Shown: piece after piece, positions 53,553 through 64,000 of the stretch
How positions within the stretch are numbered: position 1 is the first letter of the stretch
Layout of the letters: each line of letters opens with the position of its first letter
Made by a program: the position numbers and the translations under genes
Notes under the pieces: model-generated
Databases searched by the model: none
What the model saw: the letters and a program-made list of their open reading frames with translations, nothing else
What the model was told of the DNA's origin: nothing
From: Sulfurimonas sp.
GTDB taxonomy: Bacteria; Campylobacterota; Campylobacteria; Campylobacterales; Sulfurimonadaceae
DNA: 64,000 bases
Direction: 5' to 3'
Assembly: GCF_028714975.1 (NCBI RefSeq)
Contig: NZ_JAQTLH010000004.1
Coordinates: 1 to 64,000, forward strand

Positions 53553-54875
53553 TTATTTTTTAGTTTCAAATTCTTCTTTAGTTATAACTAAAAAAAAGCG
53601 TTTTCTTTCATCTTTGACATGTACAGATTTATTTATTAGTTGCTGTTGCACTTTTTTCTTATCTACTTTATTTCGCCATTTGCACTCTATAAAACAGATA
53701 TTTTCATCATCGAACGCCACTAAGTCAATCTCCTCTTTGTTACTCCACCATCGCCCGATTTTTGTAGGTACAAACTCTAAATATTTTAACGGTTCAAGCA
53801 ATATCTCTTCATGTATAACATCTTCAAACGCAAAAGATACAAACCTATCGTTAAAATTTAGTTTTATCTCTTGCAAAACCTGCTCAGTTTGATTTATCTC
53901 AAGATAGTTGTAGTTTTTATAAACATAGTAAAACCAAAAATTTAGAAATTTATCTTTGATTTTATATCTTCCAAGTTTACTTTTAAGCGGATTAGACTCA
54001 GTGATTGGCACCTCTTTTTCTAAGATGTCAAGCTCAATAAGTTTGCCAAGATATTTTGGTAGATATGATGAATGCAGTTTCAAATCCTTTGCGATGCCTC
54101 CTACTTTTGTATTGCCTTTTGAGATGCTCTCTAAAATGGAAAAGTAGCTTCCTGCATCATTTATCTCTTGTTTGAGTAAGAAATTTCCTTCACTGTAAAG
54201 ATAAGAATTTTTATCCAAAATATTATCAACTATATTTTGTTCAAAACTTTTGTTTTTTTCATACATTTGAAGATATTTTGGGATAGTTCCAAATGAAGAA
54301 TATATCTCCATAAGCTCTGTTTTTTTCATATTTGGCAAAAACTCTTTTAAGTACCTAAATTTTATGGCTTTTAAATGAATATTTGTTGTTCTTCTCCCAT
54401 AAAGCGGAGCGTTGTAGGCTAAAACTTCAGAGTGCATCATAGAAAAAACAGAACCGCATAAAATGAGATGTATATTTGATTTACAAAGATACATATCCCA
54501 TGCTTTTTGTAAAACAGAAGAGAAACCTTTATCAAGATAGCATAGATTTTGATACTCATCTATAGCAATGATGAGTTTTTTTTCCAACTTAAGTGTAGAG
54601 ATAAACTCAAAAACTTCTTCAAAATTTTTAAATGATAAGTTACTGGCATAAGGAAGAGCAGAGAGTTTTACAATCTCTTTTACAAATTTTTCAAGCTGCC
54701 CGTCAAGGTTGGATTCAGTCGCATAAAAATAAATATGAGGCTTGTTTTGAATATATTTACCGATGAGAGCCGTTTTACCGACTCTTCTTCTGCCATAAAT
54801 AACACTAAATGAAGCCATTTGTTTAGCATACTCGCTCTCTAGCGTTTGAAGTTCATCTTTTCTATTTATAAACAT
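53553..54875 (-). CDS. AAA ATPase with C-terminal DUF234 nuclease-like domain
   Basis: A 440-residue protein of the archaeal-type ATPase family. Walker A is VIYGRRRVGKTALI near 25, Walker B LIIAIDEYQNL near 103, then a winged-helix (GGIAKDLKLHSSYLPKYLGK) and a DUF234 domain whose EEIDLVAFDDENICFIECKW carries a PD-(D/E)XK-like pattern. Start at 54875 gives the standard MFINRKDEL; the extension to 54905 is rejected. Function is unknown in bacteria; such genes are patchy and often laterally transferred. Confidence 0.85.
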   Translation of the reverse strand: MFINRKDELQTLESEYAKQMASFSVIYGRRRVGKTALIGKYIQNKPHIYFYATESNLDGQLEKFVKEIVKLSALPYASNLSFKNFEEVFEFISTLKLEKKLIIAIDEYQNLCYLDKGFSSVLQKAWDMYLCKSNIHLILCGSVFSMMHSEVLAYNAPLYGRRTTNIHLKAIKFRYLKEFLPNMKKTELMEIYSSFGTIPKYLQMYEKNKSFEQNIVDNILDKNSYLYSEGNFLLKQEINDAGSYFSILESISKGNTKVGGIAKDLKLHSSYLPKYLGKLIELDILEKEVPITESNPLKSKLGRYKIKDKFLNFWFYYVYKNYNYLEINQTEQVLQEIKLNFNDRFVSFAFEDVIHEEILLEPLKYLEFVPTKIGRWWSNKEEIDLVAFDDENICFIECKWRNKVDKKKVQQQLINKSVHVKDERKRFFLVITKEEFETKK

Positions 54876-54932
54876 TATGACAACCTTTATTATGATGTAT
54901 GTCATAATAATACATGTATGTTTAAATTACTT

Positions 54933-55091
54933 TTAACCGAACTCTTTAATTAAAAGATAAGTAAATATCGCTCTTACCAGTGATACCCTATTATGGTTGC
55001 TACTACGAATCGCATTATGAGTGTCAACGGCAGAGTTAAATTCGGCAAATTTTCGTAAAAAATCCCATTCTAAATATCCTTTAAATTTTAT
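54933..55091 (-). pseudogene. Coding remnant of unrecognised family
   Basis: The minus strand is open for 52 codons, from just after an in-frame TAA at 55092-55094 to a TAA at 54933. It encodes a protein-like sequence including AEFNSAVDTHNAIRSSNHNR and VSLVRAIFTYLLIKEFG. There is no ATG, GTG or TTG in frame, so it looks like the 3' remnant of a gene deleted at its 5' end. The family is not recognised; a transposase tail is one possibility. It lies beside the DUF234 ATPase. The rest of the 329-base gap (54876-55204) is AT-rich and empty. Confidence 0.35.
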
Positions 55092-55204
55092 TTATTTCAC
55101 TATTTTTAGCAAAATTTTACAAAGTATATATATATTAGATTAAGCTTAAAACCAAATATAATTGGAAATAATAAAAATTTAGATTTGAGAGTGTTGATTA
55201 AGGG

Positions 55205-55684
55205 TTATTGCAGTTTTAGTCTAACTCTTTGCGAGTGTGTTATAGCAACGGCAATCGCATCCGTGATATCAAGCGGTTTTATCTCTTTTTTTATGTTTAA
55301 AAGTCTCTTTGCCATAAATGCAACTTGCTCTTTCGTTGCTTTGCCGTTTCCGGTTAGTGCTTGTTTAACCTGAAGTGCTGTGTACTCGTTAAACTGCCCA
55401 AACTGCTGAAGAAGCATAAGCATTATCGCTCCGCGGAATTGGGCAAGTTTTATAGTTGTTTTTGGGTTATGCGCATAAAAAATATCTTCGATTGCTACTT
55501 CATCTATCTTATGATTTTTAAATATACTCTCAAAAGCTTCAACCATTTGCGGAATCTGAAACTGCAGCTCCTCTGCTTTTATCTTTATAAGCCCAGCCTC
55601 AACTAAAGCTATCTTTCCTTTTTCCAAAGAGATAAGAGCATAACCCATTTTTCTAGTACCCGGGTCGATTCCTAAAATTATCAT
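55205..55684 (-). CDS. ruvC: Crossover junction endodeoxyribonuclease RuvC
   Basis: A 159-residue RNase H-fold resolvase with the acidic active site: [14 protein letters not shown] (Asp6), [14 protein letters not shown] (Glu near 65), and [13 protein letters not shown] (C-terminal Asp pair). It cuts Holliday junctions with RuvAB. It is divergent from dnaA across the likely oriC. Confidence 0.95.
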   Translation of the reverse strand: MIILGIDPGTRKMGYALISLEKGKIALVEAGLIKIKAEELQFQIPQMVEAFESIFKNHKIDEVAIEDIFYAHNPKTTIKLAQFRGAIMLMLLQQFGQFNEYTALQVKQALTGNGKATKEQVAFMAKRLLNIKKEIKPLDITDAIAVAITHSQRVRLKLQ

Positions 55685-55793
55685 TTAATACTTTCACATG
55701 TTATAGACGAGCTATTCACATAGTTTTAACTTTGTTTATGGGAATTATAGCTATTATTCACATAAATATATAAACACCTATAAAAGGCTTTTT
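55685..55793. other. Upstream part of the chromosomal origin (oriC1 candidate)
   Basis: The 109-base gap between ruvC and dnaA has DnaA-box 9-mers CTATTCACA (55712-55720) and a perfect TTATTCACA (55754-55762), with CTTTCACA and TTGTGAATA (at the dnaA start) as weaker ones, in AT-rich DNA. Campylobacterota origins (known from Helicobacter) are bipartite around dnaA. Confidence 0.65.
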
Positions 55794-57104
55794 GTGAATA
55801 TCGGTCAAAAAATTTTACTTCTGCTTAAAGAAGAGATACCTGAAATAGAATACAATAGATATATCAAACATCTCGTTTATGATACGAAAAAATCTACTAA
55901 TGATACTGCTATCTTTTACGCACCGAACAATTTAGTCTTAAACTGGATAAAAAACAGATATAGTTCAAAAATCAGACACCTCTTTGAAGTGCATGAATCT
56001 TTAATCCTAAATGTAAAAATTGTATTAAAAAATCAAATTGAAGATAAAAAAGTAGAAATAAAAAAAGAGCAAAAACCCCAACAGCACTCGCTTTTAAACC
56101 CATCTCATACATTTGAAAATTTTATGGTCGGCGGTTCAAATCAGTTTGCATATGCAACAATAAAAAGTGTAAGTGAAAAACCAGGTGAACTTTATAATCC
56201 TGTTTTTATTTATGGAGGTGTAGGTCTTGGAAAAACTCACCTTATGCAAGCAGCAGGCAATGTTTTGCAAAATCAAGGAAAAATCGTTATTTACACCACG
56301 GTTGAGCAGTTTTTAAATGATTTTATTCGTCATGTTAGAAATAAAACAATGGAGAGATTTCAAGAAAAATATCGTAAATGCGATGTTCTTTTGATAGATG
56401 ATATCCAGTTCTTAAGCAACAAAGAGGGGATTCAAGAGGAATTTTTTCATACTTTTGAAGCACTTAAAGGTATCGGAAAACAAATTATTTTAACAGCCGA
56501 CAAACATCCTAAAAAAATAGCCGGACTTGAAAAAAGACTTCAAAGCCGTTTTGAACACGGGCTTGTTGCAGATATTCAACCGCCTGAACTTGAAACTAAA
56601 ATAGCAATTATTGAAAATAAGTGTAAGATAAACAAAGTCATCCTTACAAAAGATATTATTCACTATATCGCAACCGTTATAGAGAGCAATGTTCGTGAAA
56701 TTGAGGGAATACTCTCAAAACTTCATGCATATTCACAACTTATGCATGTTGACATAGATTTACAGTTTACGAAAAATGTATTAAAAGACCAACTCCAAGA
56801 AAACCGCGCTAATCTTACTCTTGACATTATTACGCAAAATGTTGCAAAAGATTTAAATATTAAACCAAGTGAAATTCGTTCAAAAGGCAGAAGTAAAAAT
56901 TTAGTTTACGCCAGAAGAATAGCTATATATCTTTGCCGTGAACTAACACAAAATACTATGCCGCAACTCGCTCAATACTTTGGAATGCAAGATCATACGG
57001 CAATAAGCCACACACTTAAAAAAATAAACGAACTAATACAAAATGATGAAGATTTTAAAGTTAAAATAGAAGAGTTGACAAATAAAATTACATCATCTTC
57101 TTAA
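55794..57104 (+). CDS. dnaA: Chromosomal replication initiator DnaA
   Basis: A 436-residue protein: DnaB-binding domain I (1-85), AAA+ domain with Walker A GGVGLGKTHLMQAAG near 145 and Walker B VLLIDDIQFLSNK near 200, and the DnaA-box-binding helix-turn-helix with QDHTAISHTLKKI near 400. It begins with GTG; that start codon lies inside the TTTGTGAATAT 9-mer-like sequence. dnaN and gyrB follow. Confidence 0.97.
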   Translation: MNIGQKILLLLKEEIPEIEYNRYIKHLVYDTKKSTNDTAIFYAPNNLVLNWIKNRYSSKIRHLFEVHESLILNVKIVLKNQIEDKKVEIKKEQKPQQHSLLNPSHTFENFMVGGSNQFAYATIKSVSEKPGELYNPVFIYGGVGLGKTHLMQAAGNVLQNQGKIVIYTTVEQFLNDFIRHVRNKTMERFQEKYRKCDVLLIDDIQFLSNKEGIQEEFFHTFEALKGIGKQIILTADKHPKKIAGLEKRLQSRFEHGLVADIQPPELETKIAIIENKCKINKVILTKDIIHYIATVIESNVREIEGILSKLHAYSQLMHVDIDLQFTKNVLKDQLQENRANLTLDIITQNVAKDLNIKPSEIRSKGRSKNLVYARRIAIYLCRELTQNTMPQLAQYFGMQDHTAISHTLKKINELIQNDEDFKVKIEELTNKITSSS

Positions 57105-57270
57105 AAAATAAAAAAAAAGATATAATTGCTAAAGTGAACAAATGTGAATGAAATTTTAAAGATTCATCACATTTACAAATACCTTAAAATAGGGATGAAA
57201 CGGCGATATTCACATTATCACTTTCACCTACTACTAATACTATAATTTTATATAATAAATAGGGATTCTA
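57105..57270. other. Downstream part of the chromosomal origin (oriC2 candidate)
   Basis: The 166-base dnaA-dnaN gap holds TGTGAATGA (57143-57151, reverse TCATTCACA, the Helicobacter-type box) and ATATTCACA (57206-57214), with ATTATCACTTTCACC next to it and a very AT-rich 3' half that could be the unwinding element. Confidence 0.6.
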
Positions 57271-58338
57271 ATGAAGATAACAATACAAAAATCTGTCATT
57301 GAAAATATACTAATTCACGCTCAACCGTTTTTAGAAAAAAAAGATACCTCACAAATCACATCCCATATCTTAATAGATGTTTTGGATTCAAAATTAACCG
57401 TAAAAGCAACCGACTATGAAATAGGTTTACAAATTTATACTGACAATATAAATATTACCGAAAACGGAACAGTTACGGCAAACGGTAAAAAATTATTAGA
57501 TATTATTAGAATTTTAAAAGACGGCAACATTAACTTAGAAACTAAAAATGATATGCTCTATATCTCCCAGTCAAATTCAAATTTTAAACTGCCGACTTTT
57601 TCTTACAAAGAGTTTCCTCTATTTCCTGTCTATGAAGGAAAACCTCAAATTTCAATCAACTCACATCTGCTTATAGAATCACTTAAAAAAGTGACCCCGT
57701 CGATTGACAGCAATAATCCTAAATTTGAACTAAACGGCGCTTTAATCGATATAAAAAGCAGCGGTATAAACTTTGCTTCAACCGATACTAGAAGATTGGC
57801 AGTCGTTAATATAGAAAATCAAAACAACAACGAGCTCTCTATCATCATTCCAAAAAAAGCAATTATTGAAATTCAAAAACTCTTTTTTGACAATATTGAA
57901 CTCTATTATGATGAAACAAGTTTGATTATTCACTCAAATCAATACACTTTTTTTACAAAACTTATAAATGGAAAATTTCCTGAATATTCAAGAATAATCC
58001 CAAAAGAAATATCAAAAACTTTAACACTGCCAAAAGCAGAAATGATAGAGTCACTTAAACAAATTACGACTATTTCTACTGATGTAAAAATTACTTTTTT
58101 AAACAACTCCATTGTTTTTGAATCATTAAGTGACGATAACATCGAAGCAAAAACAGAAATGAGTTATGAAACCGGCTTTTCATCTCCGTTTGTTATTGCG
58201 ATTAATACTAGATATCTTTTAGATTTTCTAAACAGTATAAATAACTCAGAATTTAGTATCGGTTTAAATGAGAGTAATTTACCGTTTGTTTTAAGTGAAA
58301 ATAATTTTAAAACCGTAGTAATGCCGATAGTTATATAA
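57271..58338 (+). CDS. dnaN: DNA polymerase III beta sliding clamp
   Basis: A 355-residue three-domain clamp with N-terminal KITIQKSVIENILIHAQPFL, the middle domain ELNGALIDIKSSGINFASTD near 152 and a C-terminal PIVI hydrophobic end similar to the usual PMR(L). It tethers replicative polymerase to DNA. AATAGGGATTCTA precedes the ATG. It follows dnaA in the standard order. Confidence 0.95.
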   Translation: MKITIQKSVIENILIHAQPFLEKKDTSQITSHILIDVLDSKLTVKATDYEIGLQIYTDNINITENGTVTANGKKLLDIIRILKDGNINLETKNDMLYISQSNSNFKLPTFSYKEFPLFPVYEGKPQISINSHLLIESLKKVTPSIDSNNPKFELNGALIDIKSSGINFASTDTRRLAVVNIENQNNNELSIIIPKKAIIEIQKLFFDNIELYYDETSLIIHSNQYTFFTKLINGKFPEYSRIIPKEISKTLTLPKAEMIESLKQITTISTDVKITFLNNSIVFESLSDDNIEAKTEMSYETGFSSPFVIAINTRYLLDFLNSINNSEFSIGLNESNLPFVLSENNFKTVVMPIVI

Positions 58339-58355
58339 ATTCTAATTAAAAAGAT

Positions 58356-58398
58356 TTTAGATTACTTCGTCATTGCGAACAAAGTGAAGCAATCTAAA
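58356..58398. repeat. REP-like hairpin, copy H
   Basis: TTTAGATTACTTC pairs with GAAGCAATCTAAA (one mismatch) around GTCATTGCGAACAAAGT, followed by a run of A. The loop sequence recurs at 37710-37726. The same GTCATTGCGA...GAAGCAATC design is a known palindrome class in several bacterial phyla. Confidence 0.7.
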
Positions 58399-58519
58399 AA
58401 AAAATTATAAAAAAAATCCTTAATCCTCTGTTTTTAGCCTATAAAACTTCCTTTTAGAATAAATTAGATAAAATAGCTTTAATTATGTCAAATATGTTAA
58501 ACGAAATATGGAGTATTAA

Positions 58520-60832
<2,313 letters not shown>

Positions 60833-60847
60833 CATTTAAATATTCAA

Positions 60848-62260
60848 ATGTTACTTCCGCAAACTAAAGAGAGAGAGTACCGTTTTAAGTTAGCGCTTAG
60901 AATGGGTCTTCCTATTTTTGCTCTTGTCTTTGCTCTTATTTCTCACACATTTATTTCAAGTAAAGAGAGTTTAAACACCTCTTTTTATGTTGAATCTATA
61001 CTAATTCTATTTTTTAGTATATATTTTATTTTTCATCTTATATATAAAGGTTTTGACACAAAGATAACCGACAATGTATCAAAAGCTTTTACTAGAGAGT
61101 ATATGTATGAGTGTCTAAAAAAAGAGTTAAAAAATTCTAACGAATATACGCTTTTACTTATTAGTGTAAATAATCTATATGAGATAAACAGTCGTTACGG
61201 CATAAAAAACGGCGATAAAGTTCTTTTTAAAACACTTAAATGGATAGGCAAATATCTCAAATCCAAAGATATAGTTAATTTTCCGATCGGACGTATAAAA
61301 GGCGGTGATTTTATAATAGGTCTAAAGGGAAATAAGAGTCAATATAAAACAGTTATGGAACTTATGTGCCTTAAGAGCGATGAGTTTAAAGTAGATGATA
61401 TTGAAGTACAGATAACCGGCGCTATAAATGATATAAATCTTTCAAATAATCTTGATTATTTAATTGAAAATCTTTTTGAACAACAAAATAAAAATAAAAA
61501 CTCTAAATTTACTGTTACGGATATAAATGATGAAATGAATCCGAGTGATTTAGAATATTATGTAATTAATGCTATTAAAAAAAGAGATTTAATAATTTTT
61601 ACACAAAATATTTTTGAAAAAGAGTCTAGTGTATTTAAAGAGTGCTTTATTAAATTAAAAGCACAAGACGGCAAGGTATTGCATCCAAAAAGCTATATAA
61701 AAGTTTTAAATAAACTTAGACTTATGGCTGATTATGATTTAATAGTTTTAGAAAAAGTCATAGAGATGTGCAAAAAATCGGATAACGAAAGATTTGCCGT
61801 CTCTATATCGCCTACTTCTATTCGAAATCCGATTGTACTGGCTAAAATGAAAGATCTCTTTTATAAAAATAAGTGCTCGGAAAATAGAATCATATTACTA
61901 TTAAATGAGAGTGAGTATTATCCAAGGATAGAAAAATTTAATGTTATATTGCAGCAGCTAAAAGATTTGGGAGTTATGATAGCCGTTGACAGGCTTGGCT
62001 CTTTACACACAAGTTTTTTATATTTAAGAGATTTAAATATTGATATAGTTAGGTTTGATTTTTTTTATACAAAAGATATAAGCGAGAAAACACACAAAAA
62101 TATCCTTAGCGGTTTTAATGTTATGGCTCATGAAAATGGAATTAAAACTTGGATTAAGATGATTGAAAATGAGGATGTTAAAGGTTTGGCAAAAGAGTTG
62201 GGAGTTGATTATTTACAGGGTAAATATTTAGCACCGTTAGAAAAATTTAAGGAGTTATGA
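60848..62260 (+). CDS. Membrane-bound GGDEF-EAL protein with degenerate motifs
   Basis: A 470-residue protein with two N-terminal helices (19-35 and 46-66), a GGDEF-fold domain (80-225) whose site reads RIKGGDFIIGL instead of GG(D/E)EF, and an EAL-fold domain (235-470) where the EAL motif is replaced (ECFIKLK). Catalytic acids such as the second GGDEF Glu are missing, so it is probably not a cyclase or phosphodiesterase and may bind c-di-GMP or a protein. It follows gyrB by 15 bases and overlaps queF by 4. Confidence 0.85.
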   Translation: MLLPQTKEREYRFKLALRMGLPIFALVFALISHTFISSKESLNTSFYVESILILFFSIYFIFHLIYKGFDTKITDNVSKAFTREYMYECLKKELKNSNEYTLLLISVNNLYEINSRYGIKNGDKVLFKTLKWIGKYLKSKDIVNFPIGRIKGGDFIIGLKGNKSQYKTVMELMCLKSDEFKVDDIEVQITGAINDINLSNNLDYLIENLFEQQNKNKNSKFTVTDINDEMNPSDLEYYVINAIKKRDLIIFTQNIFEKESSVFKECFIKLKAQDGKVLHPKSYIKVLNKLRLMADYDLIVLEKVIEMCKKSDNERFAVSISPTSIRNPIVLAKMKDLFYKNKCSENRIILLLNESEYYPRIEKFNVILQQLKDLGVMIAVDRLGSLHTSFLYLRDLNIDIVRFDFFYTKDISEKTHKNILSGFNVMAHENGIKTWIKMIENEDVKGLAKELGVDYLQGKYLAPLEKFKEL

Positions 62261-62637
62261 TGAAATACGGTGAAAAAATTGTTAATGAGTTTGACGTAGA
62301 AAAAGATTTGGAAATTTGGCCAAACGAACATAAAAGAAACTATCTTATAAAGATGACGCTTCCTGAGTTCTCTTGTCTTTGTCCAAGAAGCGGTTATCCC
62401 GACTATGCAACGATATATCTTGAATATACGCCGGATGAATGGGTAGTTGAACTAAAAGCGATAAAATTATATATAAACTCTTTTAGAGATAGACACATAT
62501 CACATGAAAACAGTGCAAATGAAATTTATGATGTTTTGGAGAGAAAATTAAAACCCAAATATATGAAAATTGTGGCAGATTACAACCCAAGAGGAAATGT
62601 TCATACAGTCATAGAGATTGACAGTTCAAAGCTTTAA
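62257..62637 (+). CDS. queF: NADPH-dependent 7-cyano-7-deazaguanine reductase QueF
   Basis: A 126-residue unimodular QueF with catalytic Cys in EFSCLCPRSGYPDYA (near 40-45) and substrate-binding ELKAIKLYINSFRDRH (near 68-83). It reduces preQ0 to preQ1 in queuosine synthesis; folE at 35533 supplies the entry step. The ATG pair at 62257/62260 overlaps the upstream gene. Its 3' end overlaps cca by 12 bases. Confidence 0.95.
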   Translation: MMKYGEKIVNEFDVEKDLEIWPNEHKRNYLIKMTLPEFSCLCPRSGYPDYATIYLEYTPDEWVVELKAIKLYINSFRDRHISHENSANEIYDVLERKLKPKYMKIVADYNPRGNVHTVIEIDSSKL

Positions 62638-63861
62638 ATACTCTTTTAACCAAAGCATTGCCTCGTTATGATTTTTAAATTTGCCATGCATTTGAGCCTC
62701 ATAGGCTTCATCTAGTATTTTTGAAAATTTTGGCGAGGCTTTAAGCCCAAGTTTCAAAATATCCCTGCCCATTAAAAGAGTAGGAAGCTTCTCTTTTAAT
62801 ATATTTAACTCTTTGGCTCTTTTATAAATCTCTTCGCCGGCTCTGTAAACTTTTTGGCTGTTTTTAGCAAAATAGATTGAACTGTTTAAAATTAAAAGTT
62901 CGTCTATATTTACTTTTGCAGCAAGCTTATAAAGCAGATAATCATCCGTAGAGTTTTTGTATATATTATCTATTTCGTTATTTGCCTGAACTAGATTAAT
63001 AACTCTCTTTAATAACTCTTTTTCGTCCGTTAGTTTTAATATAAAATTTTCTGTTTGAGTTAGCTCAAAGTTATAACAAAGCCCTGCTAACATTAAAACA
63101 AGATTTGTTTGATTGTTAGTCGTTAGCCGTTTTGCTATCTCGTCAATTACGGAGATATTATCAGTGTATATATCAGTGCCGAACTCTTTTAAGAGCTTAA
63201 ATCCGTATGAGGGTTTTTGTGATTTTAAAAGAAGTTTTTTTATCTCTTCAAATATTCTCTCTTTTGGCAGTTCGGCTAACAAATTTTTAGAAATCATATC
63301 TTTACAAGTAAAAAATAAATTATCTTCTATTTTCAGGTCGAATCTAGCACAAAATTGTGCGGCTCTTAAAACCCTTAAAGGATCCTCTATAAAACTTTTT
63401 AAATTTACCGCTCTTAGTATTTTATTTCTTAAATCGTCTGCCCCGCAAAAAGGGTCTAATAATTTTTTTTCCTCTACATCGTAGCCGATGGCGTTGATTG
63501 TAAAATCTCTTCTTGAGGCTGCAGTTTTAAAGTCAAGATTTGAGTCTATCTCTACATCAAATCCGCGATGTCCCGACTTAATTTTATTATCTATTCTAGG
63601 GAAAGAAAAATCTAAATCATAATCTTCAAATTTTAGTTTACAAACTCCAAAACTTTTTCCGACAACATTAACATTTCCAAACTCTTTTAGTATATCTTCG
63701 AGCTTTTTAAAAGATATCTCTCCATACACCTCGATATCAATATCTTTTGACTCTATTTTTAGCAAAGAGTCTCTGATAAATCCGCCTACAATTATAGGTT
63801 TGATATCGTAATTTTTCAGTTTGTCAAATATAATATTTAATTTACTAGGATAATTAATCAT
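62626..63861 (-). CDS. cca: CCA tRNA nucleotidyltransferase / poly(A) polymerase family
   Basis: A 411-residue class II nucleotidyltransferase. The head has IIVGGFIRDSLL (22-33), KDIDIEVYGE (39-48, metal Asps), then AASRRDFTINAIGYD near 113 and the basic EDPLRVLRAAQFCARF near 158. It adds or repairs the 3' CCA of tRNA. No HD domain motif is obvious, so CCA-adding is preferred, although a poly(A) polymerase is possible. It is convergent with queF. Confidence 0.9.
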   Translation of the reverse strand: MINYPSKLNIIFDKLKNYDIKPIIVGGFIRDSLLKIESKDIDIEVYGEISFKKLEDILKEFGNVNVVGKSFGVCKLKFEDYDLDFSFPRIDNKIKSGHRGFDVEIDSNLDFKTAASRRDFTINAIGYDVEEKKLLDPFCGADDLRNKILRAVNLKSFIEDPLRVLRAAQFCARFDLKIEDNLFFTCKDMISKNLLAELPKERIFEEIKKLLLKSQKPSYGFKLLKEFGTDIYTDNISVIDEIAKRLTTNNQTNLVLMLAGLCYNFELTQTENFILKLTDEKELLKRVINLVQANNEIDNIYKNSTDDYLLYKLAAKVNIDELLILNSSIYFAKNSQKVYRAGEEIYKRAKELNILKEKLPTLLMGRDILKLGLKASPKFSKILDEAYEAQMHGKFKNHNEAMLWLKEYLKL

Positions 63862-63974
63862 ATTAATCCTAAAAATATATGGCGCCTTGTGTATATTTGC
63901 TTCATTGTTTTGCCTATTTTGTGCTCTATATGTATTATATCACTACTTTTACGCAGATATAACATTTATTTGGG

Positions 63975-63980
63975 TATAAT
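63975..63980 (+). promoter_or_regulatory. -10 box for a gene beyond the window
   Basis: TTATTTGGGTATAATCGCG holds a TATAAT with the same TGGG extension as the secG promoter. No start codon follows before the window ends at 64000. Confidence 0.5.
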
Positions 63981-64000
63981 CGCGAAAATTTTATCTTGGT

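Noticed and set aside
53553-54875. Toxin-antitoxin or defence system centred on the DUF234 ATPase
   Set aside because: No partner gene is adjacent; only a start-less remnant lies beside it.

Overview
The window is AT-rich chromosomal DNA from a Campylobacterota (epsilonproteobacterial) sulfur oxidiser, most like the genus Sulfurimonas. This rests on a soxCDYZ cluster, a sulfide:quinone oxidoreductase, a HiPIP, a DUF3373 outer-membrane protein, RNase J beside rsmA, secG-frr-pyrE gene order, and a ruvC/dnaA/dnaN/gyrB origin region. The genus is inferred from gene content; no search was run. I saw no rRNA, tRNA, CRISPR array or intact insertion sequence.

Layout. 0.3-1.4 kb: BI-1 membrane protein and a ThiD2-type thiamine protein. 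1.5-6.0 kb (minus): soxC-soxD-soxY-soxZ and a metallo-beta-lactamase (MBL) fold lipoprotein. 6.3-10.0 kb: MOSC protein, then a minus operon for zinc/manganese uptake (znuA-znuC-znuB) ending in bioC. 10.1-17.0 kb (plus): secG-frr-pyrE, then a cell-wall recycling operon (exported NagZ, sodium-solute symporter, AnmK, AmgK, MurU). 17-23.3 kb: a small Cys-rich protein, an MltB-type transglycosylase, HiPIP, and a minus operon of Kef-type antiporter, HAD phosphatase, FucP-family sugar porter and hexose-6-phosphate mutarotase. 23.4-26.7 kb: pyrG and recJ. 26.9-32 kb: sulfide-oxidation region with DUF3373 protein, SQR, a heme-less cytochrome-like protein and a second MBL protein. 32-40.5 kb: WD40/helical-repeat protein, fliI, folE, sulfatase-type transferase, rnj, rsmA. 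40.7-44.5 kb: hisF, nucleoside phosphorylase-like gene, rlmN, a small membrane protein and rluA, with three parS sites. 44.5-53.5 kb: purB, nrdA, htrA, trxC, gltA, ppnP and a hemerythrin-PAS protein. 53.5-55.1 kb: DUF234-type ATPase and a coding remnant. 55.2-62.6 kb: ruvC, oriC, dnaA, dnaN, gyrB, degenerate GGDEF/EAL protein, queF. 62.6-63.9 kb: cca.

How it works together. SoxCD and SoxYZ would oxidise thiosulfate sulfur in the periplasm together with SoxXA and SoxB, which are not in the window. The SQR region handles sulfide, and each sulfur locus carries an exported MBL-fold protein. The SQR and DUF3373 genes share a homologous 38-bp leader containing a dyad, so they are probably co-regulated. 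The recycling operon appears to hydrolyse muropeptides outside the cytoplasm, import the sugar, and rebuild UDP-MurNAc by the AmgK/MurU shortcut. The parS sites lie 12-15 kb from dnaA, marking the origin-proximal segregation zone.

A dispersed family of imperfect inverted repeats occurs in many intergenic gaps. One copy supplies the last residues of the sulfatase-type gene, which also appears to have lost its normal start codon.
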